A DNA stretch of 64,000 nt from Solobacterium moorei (GCF_036323475.1 NZ_AP028934.1:372001-436000); one strand, 5' to 3'; shown: positions 17,693 to 26,593, counted from the first letter of the stretch. A program made the numbers and translations. The notes: a model not told the origin generated them from the sequence alone.

Positions 17693-18068
17693 TGGCTGTT
17701 ACAAAGATACATCCGATTAAAACAACTCTTAAAAGGCAATAGACTATATCTGTAACGGAGATAAAACAGATGATGAAATCTATGTTACAACACATGTTGT
17801 AGCAGGAGAGTTAAAGACAAAATCAAGTAAAAATTTGTTCAAAAAGCTGAATGAGCATTCTAAGGATTTACAAACTAAACAAGAAGAAATAATCAAGATG
17901 CACAATTCATTAGCAGCACAGTATGAGGAATTGAAGCATCTGAAGAATAATATGGATGATTATCTTGGCAGAGATAAAACGGAGAAAAAGGAATCGGTTA
18001 TTGGTGTGGTTAAGAAGCATCAGGCTGAAGAAAGAAAAAATCCTAAGAAAAAAATCGAAAGAAGCTGA
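17692..18068 (+). pseudogene. MobA/VirD2-type relaxase remnant
   Basis: The start MAVTKIHPIKTTLK is the usual N-terminus of ICE relaxases. A TAG at codon 17 comes from a frameshift; the +1 frame continues AIDYICNGDKTDDEIYVTTHV. A large internal deletion then joins this to the coiled-coil C-terminus (77 residues from 17835, with YEELKHLKNNMDDYLG). The catalytic His triad region is absent, so mobilisation functions are dead. The fragment records that the island was once a mobilisable or conjugative element. Confidence 0.7.
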
Positions 18069-18082
18069 AAGATAATTTTGTG

Positions 18083-18118
18083 GTCGGTGTGGTTTTGGAC
18101 TGCACCGGCTCTTTTTTA
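18083..18118 (+). terminator. Terminator after the relaxase remnant
   Basis: GTCGGTGT pairs with GCACCGGC across a loop and is followed by CTTTTTTATTTTTT. It would insulate the ABC transporter genes from upstream transcription. Confidence 0.75.
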
Positions 18119-18203
18119 TTTTTTGAACAAGATTAACAAAAAAGTAAAATTAATACAATTGATCATATGCAATTAATGGTAACTATCATTACACGCCGAA
18201 ATA

Positions 18204-18237
18204 TGGTATACTCATCATAGTTAGCCATAGCTAACTA
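18204..18237 (+). promoter_or_regulatory. Promoter with perfect palindromic operator for the ABC genes
   Basis: An extended -10 (TGG then TATACT at 18207-18212) is followed at once by a perfect dyad, TAGTTAGC-cata-GCTAACTA (18218-18237), positioned over the likely transcription start. This is the layout of a repressor operator, for example of the TetR or MarR type. No such regulator gene is near, so it may have been lost or be elsewhere. Confidence 0.6.
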
Positions 18238-18349
18238 ATCATCGCTGAAGCAGTTTTAATAGTTGCTGACGATGAATATATGAGAGTTTTTTAATAAAGG
18301 GTTATATAGTTGGCTTTATTCAAGCTAGGAAAGCAGAGAAGGGAGAAAA

Positions 18350-19069
18350 ATGATGGAGGGGAAAAATGAATTGTTTTTAAAAATTAATAACATTAAAAAA
18401 TCTTTTGGAAGTGGAGATTCAAAGCAGGAAGTACTTCGCGGAGTTAATTTTAGTGCGAATAAAGGAGAAATATGTTTATTATTAGGACCATCCGGTTCTG
18501 GTAAGTCTACTTTGTTAAATATTATTGGTGGTATTGATGAGTCAGATTCAGGAGAGATTTTAATAGACGGTGAATCCTTAAGAGAAAAAAGTGAGAGATA
18601 CTTAACCATGTATCGCAGAAAACACCTTGGTTATGTGTTTCAAATGTATAACCTTATCTCTAATTTAAACGTGGTCGAAAATATTGAAGTGGGGGCCTAT
18701 TTATCTGATAATCCATTAGAAGTAGATGATCTACTACATACTCTTGGATTATACGAACACCGTTATAAACTACCAAATCAGTTGTCAGGTGGTCAACAAC
18801 AAAGGGTGTCTATTGGAAGGGCGATTGTAAAAAAACCGGATATTTTACTGTGCGATGAGCCTACCGGTGCCTTGGACTATAAGACTTCTAAGGAAATTCT
18901 AAGCTTGATTGAAGAAATTAACCATAAATATGGAAATACTATTTTGATTGTTTCTCATAATGAAGCTTTGAAGCATATGTCAGACCATGTCATTAAGCTT
19001 AGAGATGGAAAAGTGCACGAAGACTATAGAAATGATCATAAAATTTCTGCAATAGAATTGGAATGGTGA
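18350..19069 (+). CDS. ABC transporter ATPase (MacB/LolD-like)
   Basis: This 239-residue ATPase has Walker A GPSGSGKST near residue 45, a Q-loop VFQMYNLI near 93, the signature LSGGQQQR near 145 and Walker B ILLCDEPTGALD near 167. The sequence fits the MacB/LolD/FtsE subgroup, whose members pair with FtsX-like permeases and act on peptides, antibiotics or the envelope. AAGGGAG lies before the ATG; an in-frame ATG at 18366 is an alternative. The permease gene overlaps its stop region. Cargo of the guaA island. Confidence 0.88.
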   Translation: MMEGKNELFLKINNIKKSFGSGDSKQEVLRGVNFSANKGEICLLLGPSGSGKSTLLNIIGGIDESDSGEILIDGESLREKSERYLTMYRRKHLGYVFQMYNLISNLNVVENIEVGAYLSDNPLEVDDLLHTLGLYEHRYKLPNQLSGGQQQRVSIGRAIVKKPDILLCDEPTGALDYKTSKEILSLIEEINHKYGNTILIVSHNEALKHMSDHVIKLRDGKVHEDYRNDHKISAIELEW

Positions 19070-21723
19070 TTTCTATGAAAAGAAAGAAAAATATTTTAAA
19101 TCGAAGGATTTTTAAAGAATTAAAGGGAGGGCTTCCTAAATATTTTGCCATAGGAATTTTTTTGACTTTAATGATTGGTTTTATCTCAGGCCTTTATGTG
19201 GCGAATGGTAGCATGGAGCAGTCGCTAAATAGATTTATGCTGTCCAATAAATTGGAAGATGGACATTTTGAATTAAAAGAAAAAGCGAATGCAGATTTAT
19301 TATCTAAAATTCAAAGTGGAGAAAAGGCTAATCTGAAAGAGTACTATTTGCATAAGGCAAATGACGAGTTTGATAAAACCTTTGAAAAGGAATTTAAAGA
19401 ACAGTTTGAAGCGGAAAGCAAACGACAGTATGAAAAATTATTATTGAGGCAAGGTTTAAACAAAGAAAAGATAGCTCAGGAATTGAATCTTGGATTTGAA
19501 AAATATAAACAAACAGATGATTATGCAAAAAGCTATAAAAAGGCTTATGACAAAGCCTATAGTGAGGGCCGAGAAAAAGTAAAACAAGAAGTCGATGCAG
19601 AATATAAAAAAGTGGAAAAAAAATTTGACTTAAATGATGCTGACGTTAAAGCGGTTCCGGTAACGGTTCATCCTTTCTTTTATAAAAATGAGGTCGAGGA
19701 TTACAACTTAGACGGGAAAAAGGATGGAAAAATTCGACTTTATCAAAAGACAGATGAAATCAACCGAGCGGATGTTCTTGAAGGAAGATTACCTGAAAAC
19801 AAAAACGAAATAGCGATTGACCGAATGCATGCAGATAATGTGGGCTTAAAAGTTGGGGATCGTATAAAGGTCGGAAAGAAAATGTATACGATAAGTGGAC
19901 TTATTGCTTATGTGAATTACTCCACTTTGTTTGAAAAAAATACAGAGGTCGTGTTTGATGCAATCACTTTTGATATAGGAATGGTCACAGGTGAAGCCTT
20001 CCAAAATATTGTTGAAGATACGCATTATTCTTATGCTTGGACGTATAAATCTAAACCAAAGGATAAATATATAGAAAAAGAATTATCGGATTCTTTTATT
20101 AAAGTTTTGGCAAGCCAAGTTATTACTGATGAGAATGAGATAAAAGACTATTTGCCTGCTTATGAGAATCAAGCGGTACAATTTGCTCCTAAAGATATTG
20201 TAAAAGATAGAGCTTGGGGAGGGCTTTTGCTCAGTATTTTAATGGTAGTCATTGCCTTTATTATTGCCATTACTACAACTAATACCATAAATATGGAAGC
20301 TTATCAAATTGGGACTTTGAAAGCTCTTGGCTATACGAAAGGGGAACTTATAAGGCACTATATCGCTCCTCCAATATTTGTTACTCTTATAGCAGCAATA
20401 CTGGGAAATATCTTAGGATATAGTGTCTTTAAAGACGTAGTTGTAAACCTTTATTACAATTCCTATTCTTTACCAAGTTATAAAACTCTTTGGAATAGTG
20501 AAGCTCTTATAAAGACAACACTAATTCCTTTGACGATTATGCTATTAGTAAATTTGATTGTAGTATCTCATGCTATGAAATATTCAAGCTTAGATTATCT
20601 AAGAAGAAATTTCAAGAAGGACAAAGCAAAAAGAAGTATCAAATTGCCGAATTGGAAGTTTTTTAGTAGATATAGAACAAGAATTATTTTACAAAATATT
20701 CCTAATTATTTCATGCTGTTTATCGGAATCGTATTTGTCTCTATTTTGTTGTCACTAGCTATTGGATTACCAGATTCTCTAAACTACTACAAGAGTCATT
20801 CTTCTGATATGATGATTGCAGACTACCAATACATCTTGAAAGACTACAAAGATGATGGAAAAATAATCAGTACTAATACGGAGAAAGCAGAAAAATTTTC
20901 TTTAACGATTCTTTCAAGGAAAGGCAAAGAGCATGAAGAAGATATTAACCTCTATGGTCTTGCTGACAAGAGTTCTTATGTGAAAATCAATCATTTAGAA
21001 AATCTAAAGGAGAATGAAGTATATATTACAAAATCATATCAGGACAAGTTTCAGGCTAATGTGGGAGATACTATTATTCTTAACGAAAAATATGAGAATA
21101 AAAGCTATGAATTTAAAGTGATTGGAATTTACGATAAATCTGCACAACTTGGTGTATTTATGCCGATAAAAAAGAGTAATGTTTTATTCGGCAAAGAAGA
21201 AGGTTTCTTTAGCGGCTATTTATCAAGTCAAAAAATTAATGATATAGACGAAAATTTGATCTACACTGTAATTACAAAACAAGATATTACAAAAATGGTG
21301 GATCAGATGGAACATAGTATGGGTTCTTTTGTAAAATATTTTCAAGTTTTATGCTTCTCTTTGGCGTTTATATTAATGTTTCTTTTGACCAAGATTATTA
21401 TTGAAAAAAATAGTAATGCTATTTCGATGACAAAAATTTTAGGATATACCAATAAAGAAATCTCAAAGCTTTATATCAGTTCAACAACGATATTAGTGAT
21501 ACTGTTTACATTTTGTGCTGTGTTTATTGGAAATACAGTTATGAATTATTATTGGCAATCGCTGATGAGGCAGATGAGTGGTTGGTTTGAATATCGTATC
21601 TCTACCATAGGATATGTAAAAATGTTATTAATTATTTTTGCTGCCTATTTCGTTGTAGTGAAGCTAGATTTTAGGAGAATTAAGAAAATTCCTATGGATG
21701 AAGCTTTAAAAAATGTAGAGTGA
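19063..21723 (+). CDS. FtsX-like ABC permease, large
   Basis: This protein of about 886 residues has an N-terminal membrane segment (residues 25-45), a long charged extracellular region (about 75-380), three membrane segments near 390-500, then a second FtsX unit with an anchor near 545 and three segments near 765-870. It is a double-FtsX permease partner of the preceding ATPase. The extracellular part includes a highly charged, Lys/Glu-rich helical stretch (about 85-190) likely to be a coiled coil. The frame opens at 19063, overlapping the ATPase stop; the ATG at 19075 (MKRKKNIL) is equally plausible. Substrate is unknown. Confidence 0.85.
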   Translation: MVISMKRKKNILNRRIFKELKGGLPKYFAIGIFLTLMIGFISGLYVANGSMEQSLNRFMLSNKLEDGHFELKEKANADLLSKIQSGEKANLKEYYLHKANDEFDKTFEKEFKEQFEAESKRQYEKLLLRQGLNKEKIAQELNLGFEKYKQTDDYAKSYKKAYDKAYSEGREKVKQEVDAEYKKVEKKFDLNDADVKAVPVTVHPFFYKNEVEDYNLDGKKDGKIRLYQKTDEINRADVLEGRLPENKNEIAIDRMHADNVGLKVGDRIKVGKKMYTISGLIAYVNYSTLFEKNTEVVFDAITFDIGMVTGEAFQNIVEDTHYSYAWTYKSKPKDKYIEKELSDSFIKVLASQVITDENEIKDYLPAYENQAVQFAPKDIVKDRAWGGLLLSILMVVIAFIIAITTTNTINMEAYQIGTLKALGYTKGELIRHYIAPPIFVTLIAAILGNILGYSVFKDVVVNLYYNSYSLPSYKTLWNSEALIKTTLIPLTIMLLVNLIVVSHAMKYSSLDYLRRNFKKDKAKRSIKLPNWKFFSRYRTRIILQNIPNYFMLFIGIVFVSILLSLAIGLPDSLNYYKSHSSDMMIADYQYILKDYKDDGKIISTNTEKAEKFSLTILSRKGKEHEEDINLYGLADKSSYVKINHLENLKENEVYITKSYQDKFQANVGDTIILNEKYENKSYEFKVIGIYDKSAQLGVFMPIKKSNVLFGKEEGFFSGYLSSQKINDIDENLIYTVITKQDITKMVDQMEHSMGSFVKYFQVLCFSLAFILMFLLTKIIIEKNSNAISMTKILGYTNKEISKLYISSTTILVILFTFCAVFIGNTVMNYYWQSLMRQMSGWFEYRISTIGYVKMLLIIFAAYFVVVKLDFRRIKKIPMDEALKNVE

Positions 21724-21856
21724 GTATCACTAAAATGACGAGCTTTGAGGGAAGAAACTATATTAGCGAGGAATCGAGCAGTCACAGGGCATCTAAAGAA
21801 ACAAACACAAAGAAAGAGCCCAGATCTAGGACTGTAGAAAAAGCATAAAATTATAG

Positions 21857-22024
21857 CAAATAAAAAGATTTGAACCTATCCTACTTCCACTAATCTATTA
21901 TTTTGCACTAACATTCTTGATGAAACAGACCGAAGAAAAGTGGCTGCTAGAAAAATTTGGAGATAGATATGTTGAATATTGTAAGAGGGTGAATAGAATC
22001 ATTCCTTGGCGTAAATATAAATAA
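21857..22024 (+). pseudogene. Isoprenylcysteine methyltransferase-like protein, C-terminal fragment
   Basis: Fifty-five codons without start read a hydrophobic segment then TEEKWLLEKFGDRYVEYCKR and IPW, the usual end of the isoprenylcysteine carboxyl methyltransferase/phospholipid methyltransferase membrane family. The N-terminal membrane part is absent. It is another piece of island debris. Confidence 0.6.
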
Positions 22025-22078
22025 ATATATGCTTTGCATAATAAATTAACAAAGAAAAACAGGGCGCAATAAAATTAG

Positions 22079-22261
22079 TTGGGCGCCCAAGTGAATTTAT
22101 ACAAAATAGGAAAAGAAGTGAGAAGTGCTATTGAAAAAATTGGTGGCACTATGTCGGAAGATTTGTCTGTTCCAGAGAAAAGCATTCAACAAATAGAAAA
22201 AGAACAAATGAAACGTCTAAAGGATAAAGCGAAAAAGGGCAAATTGATGTTGGATGAATAA
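22079..22261 (+). pseudogene. DinD (DNA-damage-inducible protein D) C-terminal fragment
   Basis: Sixty codons from a TTG, with no ribosome binding site, read KEVRSAIEKIGGTMSEDL and PEKSIQQIEKEQ, matching the C-terminal region of DinD as I remember it. The KilA-N/BRO-like N-terminal body of DinD is missing. The stop codon is followed within 42 bases by the 23-bp direct repeat. Confidence 0.6.
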
Positions 22262-22302
22262 TATTTGTCCAAAGAAAATCATTCATATTGTAGTATCACC
22301 AT

Positions 22303-22325
22303 TGATACTGTTTTGATACTAAAAA
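22303..22325. repeat. 23-bp direct repeat, copy 2
   Basis: It is identical to 17179-17201. It lies about 100 bases inside the right end of the island. Confidence 0.8.
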
Positions 22326-22422
22326 ACTCTAAAACCACAAATAATAGGTATAGAAATAGCTAAAAACAGAAGCTAAAAAGATATTGATATAAAATTAAAG
22401 AAACAAATATGCCATGGTAATT

Positions 22423-22436
22423 ATTGAATGGGAATA
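22423..22436. repeat. Right attachment-site copy (attR)
   Basis: ATTGAATGGGAATA repeats the 14 bases at the guaA stop codon. It is followed 12 bases later by a terminator that is likely the original guaA terminator. Confidence 0.75.
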
Positions 22437-22448
22437 AAATCTAATAAG

Positions 22449-22485
22449 CCCTGTACATTAGTTGAAAGATGTACAGGGATTTTCT
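22449..22485 (+). terminator. Probable original guaA terminator
   Basis: CCCTGTACAT pairs with ATGTACAGGG, followed by ATTTTC. No complete gene ends just upstream, but the attR copy of the guaA end does, so this hairpin was probably 30 bases behind guaA before the island inserted. Confidence 0.8.
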
Positions 22486-22543
22486 CTTATTCAAAACAAA
22501 AGTGATACAATGTATTCAATAGTGATAAGGGGAATAAATAATT

Positions 22544-24682
22544 ATGTTAAAAAACCCGCGTTGTTTATATGAAAGTAGTATAGATAATTTTATAGCAATA
22601 GACCGAGATACTATTTTTGGAAAGTTATGTGAAGGTTATCATGGAGATACTCTTACTACAACAAGAGAAGCTTGGTTAAATGAGATAGAGATTCTGCAAA
22701 ATCAATTATTGTTATGGAAAGACTCGAATGGTCAGATTATTTTCGAGTACGATATCCCACGATTAGGGAAAAGAATTGATGTAGTATTACTATTAAAAGG
22801 GATTATTTTTTGCCTTGAGTTTAAAGTTGGCGAATCAAAGATAATTGAAAATGATATTGATCAAGTCCTGGACTATGCTTTGGATTTAAGGAACTTTCAT
22901 AAATTTAGTGAATCTAAAGTAATCGTCCCAATTTTAATTGCGACAAAATACCAAAAACATTCTTCAATCATTCAGAAATCTGTATATAACGATAAAGTAC
23001 TGAATCCACTTGTGACAGGTGAAGGTGGTATTCAGGAGCTTATAAACAAAGTGATAAGTTTATATCCAGATGAAGAAGATATAGATAGCAACTGGCTTAT
23101 TAGTCCTTATGCACCAACACCAACAATTATAGAAGCAGCTAGAACACTTTATGAAAGTCATTCTGTAGAGAACATCACAAGACATGAAGCTGATAAGGTT
23201 ATGACTGATACTACAATTGCGTACATTCTTGATGTTATCAAACGTAGTAAAGAAAATGGTGAGAAGAGTATTTGTTTTGTAACTGGAGTTCCGGGTGCTG
23301 GAAAAACATTAGTTGGTTTAGATGTGGCTGTAAAGCAGACATACCGAGGGACTGATGCACCAGTCTTAGATGAAGGTGCGATATATCTATCGGGGAATGG
23401 TCCTCTAGTTGCAGTACTGAATGAGGCTTTAGCACTTGATAATTATACAAAGTGTAAAGCTAAAGGTGAGAAGAAGAATAAATCTGACTCCAAGCGAGAG
23501 GTAAGTAAGTTTATACAAATCATTCACCGATATAGAGATACCATGCTTGCAAAGATTAAAAATCCTGTTGAAAATGGCATTTTAGAAATTGATGAGGCTA
23601 AAGCTGTAAAGATGCAAGATGCAGGATATGGTGAAGTTGAGCATGTTGCAATATTTGATGAAGCACAAAGATCCTGGACGCATGAAAGATTAATGAATTA
23701 TCTAAAACGAGGAGGAACATACGGAAATAAGCTTAAGGTTCCTAATTTTCCTATGTCTGAAGCATCATTCCTTATTTGGTCACTTGATCAACGCGAAGAC
23801 TGGGCAACTATTGTATGTCTAGTAGGTGGAGGACAAGAAATCAATACAGGTGAAGCAGGTATTTCAGAATGGATTAAATCATTAAATGAGACATTTACGC
23901 ATTGGAAGGTTTATATCTCTCCAAAATTAACAGAAGCTGAATATGCGGAAGGACAAGTTAATGAATTATTAAAGCATAATCCAAATGTTACTTACTCTGA
24001 TAGTTTACATTTAGGAGTTTCTTTACGCTCCTATAGAGCAGAAAAGTTATCAGCTTTTGTACATGCACTTTTAGATATCAATGGTAATGCAGCTTCCATT
24101 TTTGTAGAGATAAAAGATAAATATCCGATTGTATTAACTAGAGATATGGAAAAAGCTAAGAAATGGCTGCAAAGTAAAGTGAGAGGAACAGAAAGAACAG
24201 GCGTTCTAATTAGTAAAGAATCTGCAAGATATAAACCATTAGGTATTCATGTATTACCATCTGGTGATGAGGATGCGGTGCATTGGTTCCTTGAAGATAA
24301 ACAAGATACTAGATCTTCTAATTATCTAGAGGATGCTGCAACTGAAATTCAGGTTCAAGGATTAGAGTTGGATTATACTTGTCTTTTGTGGGATGCGGAT
24401 ATGCGTTATGAAAACGGTAAATGGCATTTTTACCGTTTCAATGGAAAAACTGCATGGAAAGAAATTACTAATAATAAAGAAACTAGTTCAGAACGTATTA
24501 AATATATGTTAAATGCGTATAGAGTACTTCTAACACGTGCAAGAGTAGGAATGGTTATTTGTGTCCCAGAAGGTAACGGTACCAAGAATCCTAATGGTTA
24601 TTGGGAAGATAGTACACGATTACCAGAGTATTATGATGGTACTTACGAATATTTAAGAAGTTTAGGAATTGAAGAGATTTAA
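22544..24682 (+). CDS. DUF2075 ATPase/helicase with N-terminal PD-(D/E)XK-like nuclease
   Basis: This 712-residue protein has an N-terminal region (residues about 60-110) with the text KRIDVVLLL...FCLEFKVGES, the D-x(n)-ExK pattern of restriction-like nucleases. A SF1-type ATPase follows: Walker A TGVPGAGKT near 248, Walker B IFDEAQRSW near 370, and a late helicase segment AYRVLLTRARVG near 660. The DUF2075 family is described as Schlafen group 3-like or viral-type helicases. The role could be DNA repair or anti-phage defence; neither is shown. A NUDIX gene follows with 4 bases between, so they form an operon. Confidence 0.8.
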   Translation: MLKNPRCLYESSIDNFIAIDRDTIFGKLCEGYHGDTLTTTREAWLNEIEILQNQLLLWKDSNGQIIFEYDIPRLGKRIDVVLLLKGIIFCLEFKVGESKIIENDIDQVLDYALDLRNFHKFSESKVIVPILIATKYQKHSSIIQKSVYNDKVLNPLVTGEGGIQELINKVISLYPDEEDIDSNWLISPYAPTPTIIEAARTLYESHSVENITRHEADKVMTDTTIAYILDVIKRSKENGEKSICFVTGVPGAGKTLVGLDVAVKQTYRGTDAPVLDEGAIYLSGNGPLVAVLNEALALDNYTKCKAKGEKKNKSDSKREVSKFIQIIHRYRDTMLAKIKNPVENGILEIDEAKAVKMQDAGYGEVEHVAIFDEAQRSWTHERLMNYLKRGGTYGNKLKVPNFPMSEASFLIWSLDQREDWATIVCLVGGGQEINTGEAGISEWIKSLNETFTHWKVYISPKLTEAEYAEGQVNELLKHNPNVTYSDSLHLGVSLRSYRAEKLSAFVHALLDINGNAASIFVEIKDKYPIVLTRDMEKAKKWLQSKVRGTERTGVLISKESARYKPLGIHVLPSGDEDAVHWFLEDKQDTRSSNYLEDAATEIQVQGLELDYTCLLWDADMRYENGKWHFYRFNGKTAWKEITNNKETSSERIKYMLNAYRVLLTRARVGMVICVPEGNGTKNPNGYWEDSTRLPEYYDGTYEYLRSLGIEEI

Positions 24683-24686
24683 TGTT

Positions 24687-25085
24687 ATGAAAACAATAAA
24701 TGTAGTCGCTGCAGTAATAAGAGATGAAGACAAGGTGCTTGCAACTGCGCGAGGATACGGAGAATATAAAGGTTGGTGGGAGTTTCCTGGTGGGAAGATT
24801 GAATCTGGGGAAACACCAAAAGAAGCTTTAGTTAGGGAAATTCAAGAGGAGTTAGATATTCGTATAGAGATAAATGAATATATTACTACAGTTGAATACG
24901 ATTATCCACAGTTTCATTTATCTATGCAATGTTATTTTTGTAATAGACTATCTGGTAATTTAACATTAAAGGAAGCCGAAAGTTCTAGGTGGCTATCAAA
25001 GGAAAAACTTAATTCAGTGAAGTGGTTGCCAGCTGATATGATACTACTAGATTACATAAGAGTATTTCTGGAGAAGAGGTGTTGA
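24687..25085 (+). CDS. NUDIX hydrolase (MutT-like)
   Basis: This 132-residue protein has a complete Nudix box, GGKIESGETPKEALVREIQEEL with all the metal-binding Glu residues, and the beginning VVAAVIRDEDKVLATARG seen in 8-oxo-dGTP diphosphatases. It probably hydrolyses damaged or modified nucleotides. Start chosen at the ATG at 24687; an in-frame TTG at 24669 would overlap the helicase gene. Coupling to a nuclease-helicase is notable: the pair may handle modified nucleotides or phage DNA (inference). Confidence 0.85.
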   Translation: MKTINVVAAVIRDEDKVLATARGYGEYKGWWEFPGGKIESGETPKEALVREIQEELDIRIEINEYITTVEYDYPQFHLSMQCYFCNRLSGNLTLKEAESSRWLSKEKLNSVKWLPADMILLDYIRVFLEKRC

Positions 25086-25143
25086 TAAAATAATTTCACG
25101 TAAAATAGCCCTCATTATTAGATAATATTATTACTATTGAAAT

Positions 25144-25198
25144 TTATGAAAATACTAAATAAACGCAAATTCCCAAATCTATTTTCATAATATTTTTA
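25144..25198. terminator. Bidirectional terminator between NUDIX gene and rpoN
   Basis: Perfect 11-bp arms TTATGAAAATA and TATTTTCATAA surround a 25-base loop, with T-rich sequence on the plus side and A-rich DNA on the other. The two genes converge here. Confidence 0.55.
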
Positions 25199-25211
25199 TA
25201 ATCTTAAAGTT

Positions 25212-26435
25212 TTATTTGTTATTTTGATATCTCTTTTTGGAGTTCGATATGCAAAGAGATTTTCTATATTTTGCTATGGTTCTTCTTGAAACATCAAATC
25301 CGAGTAATTCAAGTTCATTAGAAATTTGCTCGTCTGTTAATGGGTGATCAGATAACTCATTACTAATTGAAGATTTGATAAACTTAATAATAAGGTCTTT
25401 ACTCGTTCCTCCTTTTGTATGAGAAGTGAAAAGCAATTTGACGGGATAAATTTCATTTTGGAATTCAAAATATTTATTTGATAATGTTCTAGATACAGTA
25501 GATTCATGAAATCCTGATTTCTCAGCTATTAATTGTAATGTACATGTCTCTAACTCATCGTTATATAGAAAATATGACTTTTGTAAATTGACTAATATAT
25601 TTGCAAGTAATAATAAAGTTTTATTTCTTTTGTTTATATGATCTATAAAAATATTTGCCTCGTTAAAATACTTGATCAAATCTGGATTACTACAAATCTC
25701 TTTTGAATAATTATTATAGATTTGAACTTGACCAAAATCTTTTGGAATAAGAGTAATATTTTCATCTTCTATAATAATAGAGAAATCTGGAATAATTATT
25801 TTTTTGGGATCAAACTGATATTCTTGACATGGATATGGCATGCATGTTTTTATCTGGCTAATATAAATATATATTTGATCTAATGAGCAATTCTCAGACT
25901 TAGAAATTTTTTTATATTCGCCATTTATAATCTCTTTTTGATATGTAATGAGAATGTGATGTGCTTTTGTAAAATTCTTTGCTTTTAGTTGAATGCAAAT
26001 ACTTTCTAAAGGATTTGATGCAAAAACTCCCAAAGGTTCAAATGACTGGAGTATTTTCAATGTACTTTCGATTAATTCAGGTTTAACATTCAAATTGTTT
26101 GAGTACTCAAAGACTGTCTCAGTAATAAAGCCATTATTATCTAAAGATTCAATAATATAATTTGCAACATGTTGATCTATAGAGTATTTGCATGTATGTA
26201 ATTGAAAATACAAATCTTCTTTCAATGATTTTTTTGAAGAGAAGAAATTATTTACTAGTTGATTCATGTCTGATGGAGGAGTATATTCAATTAACGGATT
26301 ATTATTAGCTACTTCAGTTATTAGATCTATAATATCACTTGAATTTAGTTTTAAGATATCTAATGATTGCTTCATTGTTTGATTTAAATTAAAAGATGGT
26401 TTTAATGATTGAATTGTTTTAAATTGCTGTTTCAC
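25212..26435 (-). CDS. rpoN: RNA polymerase sigma-54 factor
   Basis: This 407-residue protein shows the sigma-54 N-terminal Gln/Leu-rich activator-interaction region (SLKPSFNLNQTMKQSLDIL), a core-binding middle part and a C-terminal DNA-binding part ending in an RpoN box (RRTIAKYRK, canonical ARRTVAKYRE). It directs polymerase to -24/-12 promoters and needs an AAA+ activator, here the LevR-like protein encoded divergently. It is shorter than the 430-480 residues common elsewhere, as in other small Firmicutes RpoN proteins. A GTG start is preceded by AAAGGAGA. The IS30 element sits in its promoter region. Confidence 0.92.
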   Translation of the reverse strand: MKQQFKTIQSLKPSFNLNQTMKQSLDILKLNSSDIIDLITEVANNNPLIEYTPPSDMNQLVNNFFSSKKSLKEDLYFQLHTCKYSIDQHVANYIIESLDNNGFITETVFEYSNNLNVKPELIESTLKILQSFEPLGVFASNPLESICIQLKAKNFTKAHHILITYQKEIINGEYKKISKSENCSLDQIYIYISQIKTCMPYPCQEYQFDPKKIIIPDFSIIIEDENITLIPKDFGQVQIYNNYSKEICSNPDLIKYFNEANIFIDHINKRNKTLLLLANILVNLQKSYFLYNDELETCTLQLIAEKSGFHESTVSRTLSNKYFEFQNEIYPVKLLFTSHTKGGTSKDLIIKFIKSSISNELSDHPLTDEQISNELELLGFDVSRRTIAKYRKSLCISNSKKRYQNNK

Positions 26436-26580
26436 ATTATGTCTCCTTTATAAATTATTCTATATGTAAGAGCCAAACTGTCTAAATTAAATATTTGATA
26501 AAAGTATCGATAATATTGCATGCATGTTTAAGTTAATTTATCATATATCTATTTTTATGAAAAGTACAAAAAATTATAGT

Positions 26581-26593
26581 GAAGAGACTTTAC
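26581..26593. repeat. Left 13-bp target duplication of IS30 copy 1
   Basis: GAAGAGACTTTAC is identical to 28232-28244 and directly flanks the element. Confidence 0.8.

Larger units (their letters stand above)
10586..22436. mobile_element. Decayed, composite genomic island at guaA
   Basis: Bounded by the 14-bp direct repeat described at each end, the island is about 11.85 kb. It separates guaA from a terminator at 22449 that is probably guaA's own. Contents are mostly fragments (KilA-N, DUF3644, EcsC, MobC, relaxase, methyltransferase, DinD pieces) plus intact cargo: a YeiH-type exporter with LysR regulator, an IS66 and an ABC transporter. No integrase gene is left. Codon choice in the YeiH/LysR segment (many AGG, ATA) differs from guaA and metNIQ. 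Two internal near-copies of the core (13546 and 17088) suggest tandem accretion. Confidence 0.7.

Noticed and set aside
22079-22261. A functional 60-residue protein
   Set aside because: It begins at a TTG without ribosome binding site and matches only the end of DinD, so it is called a remnant.
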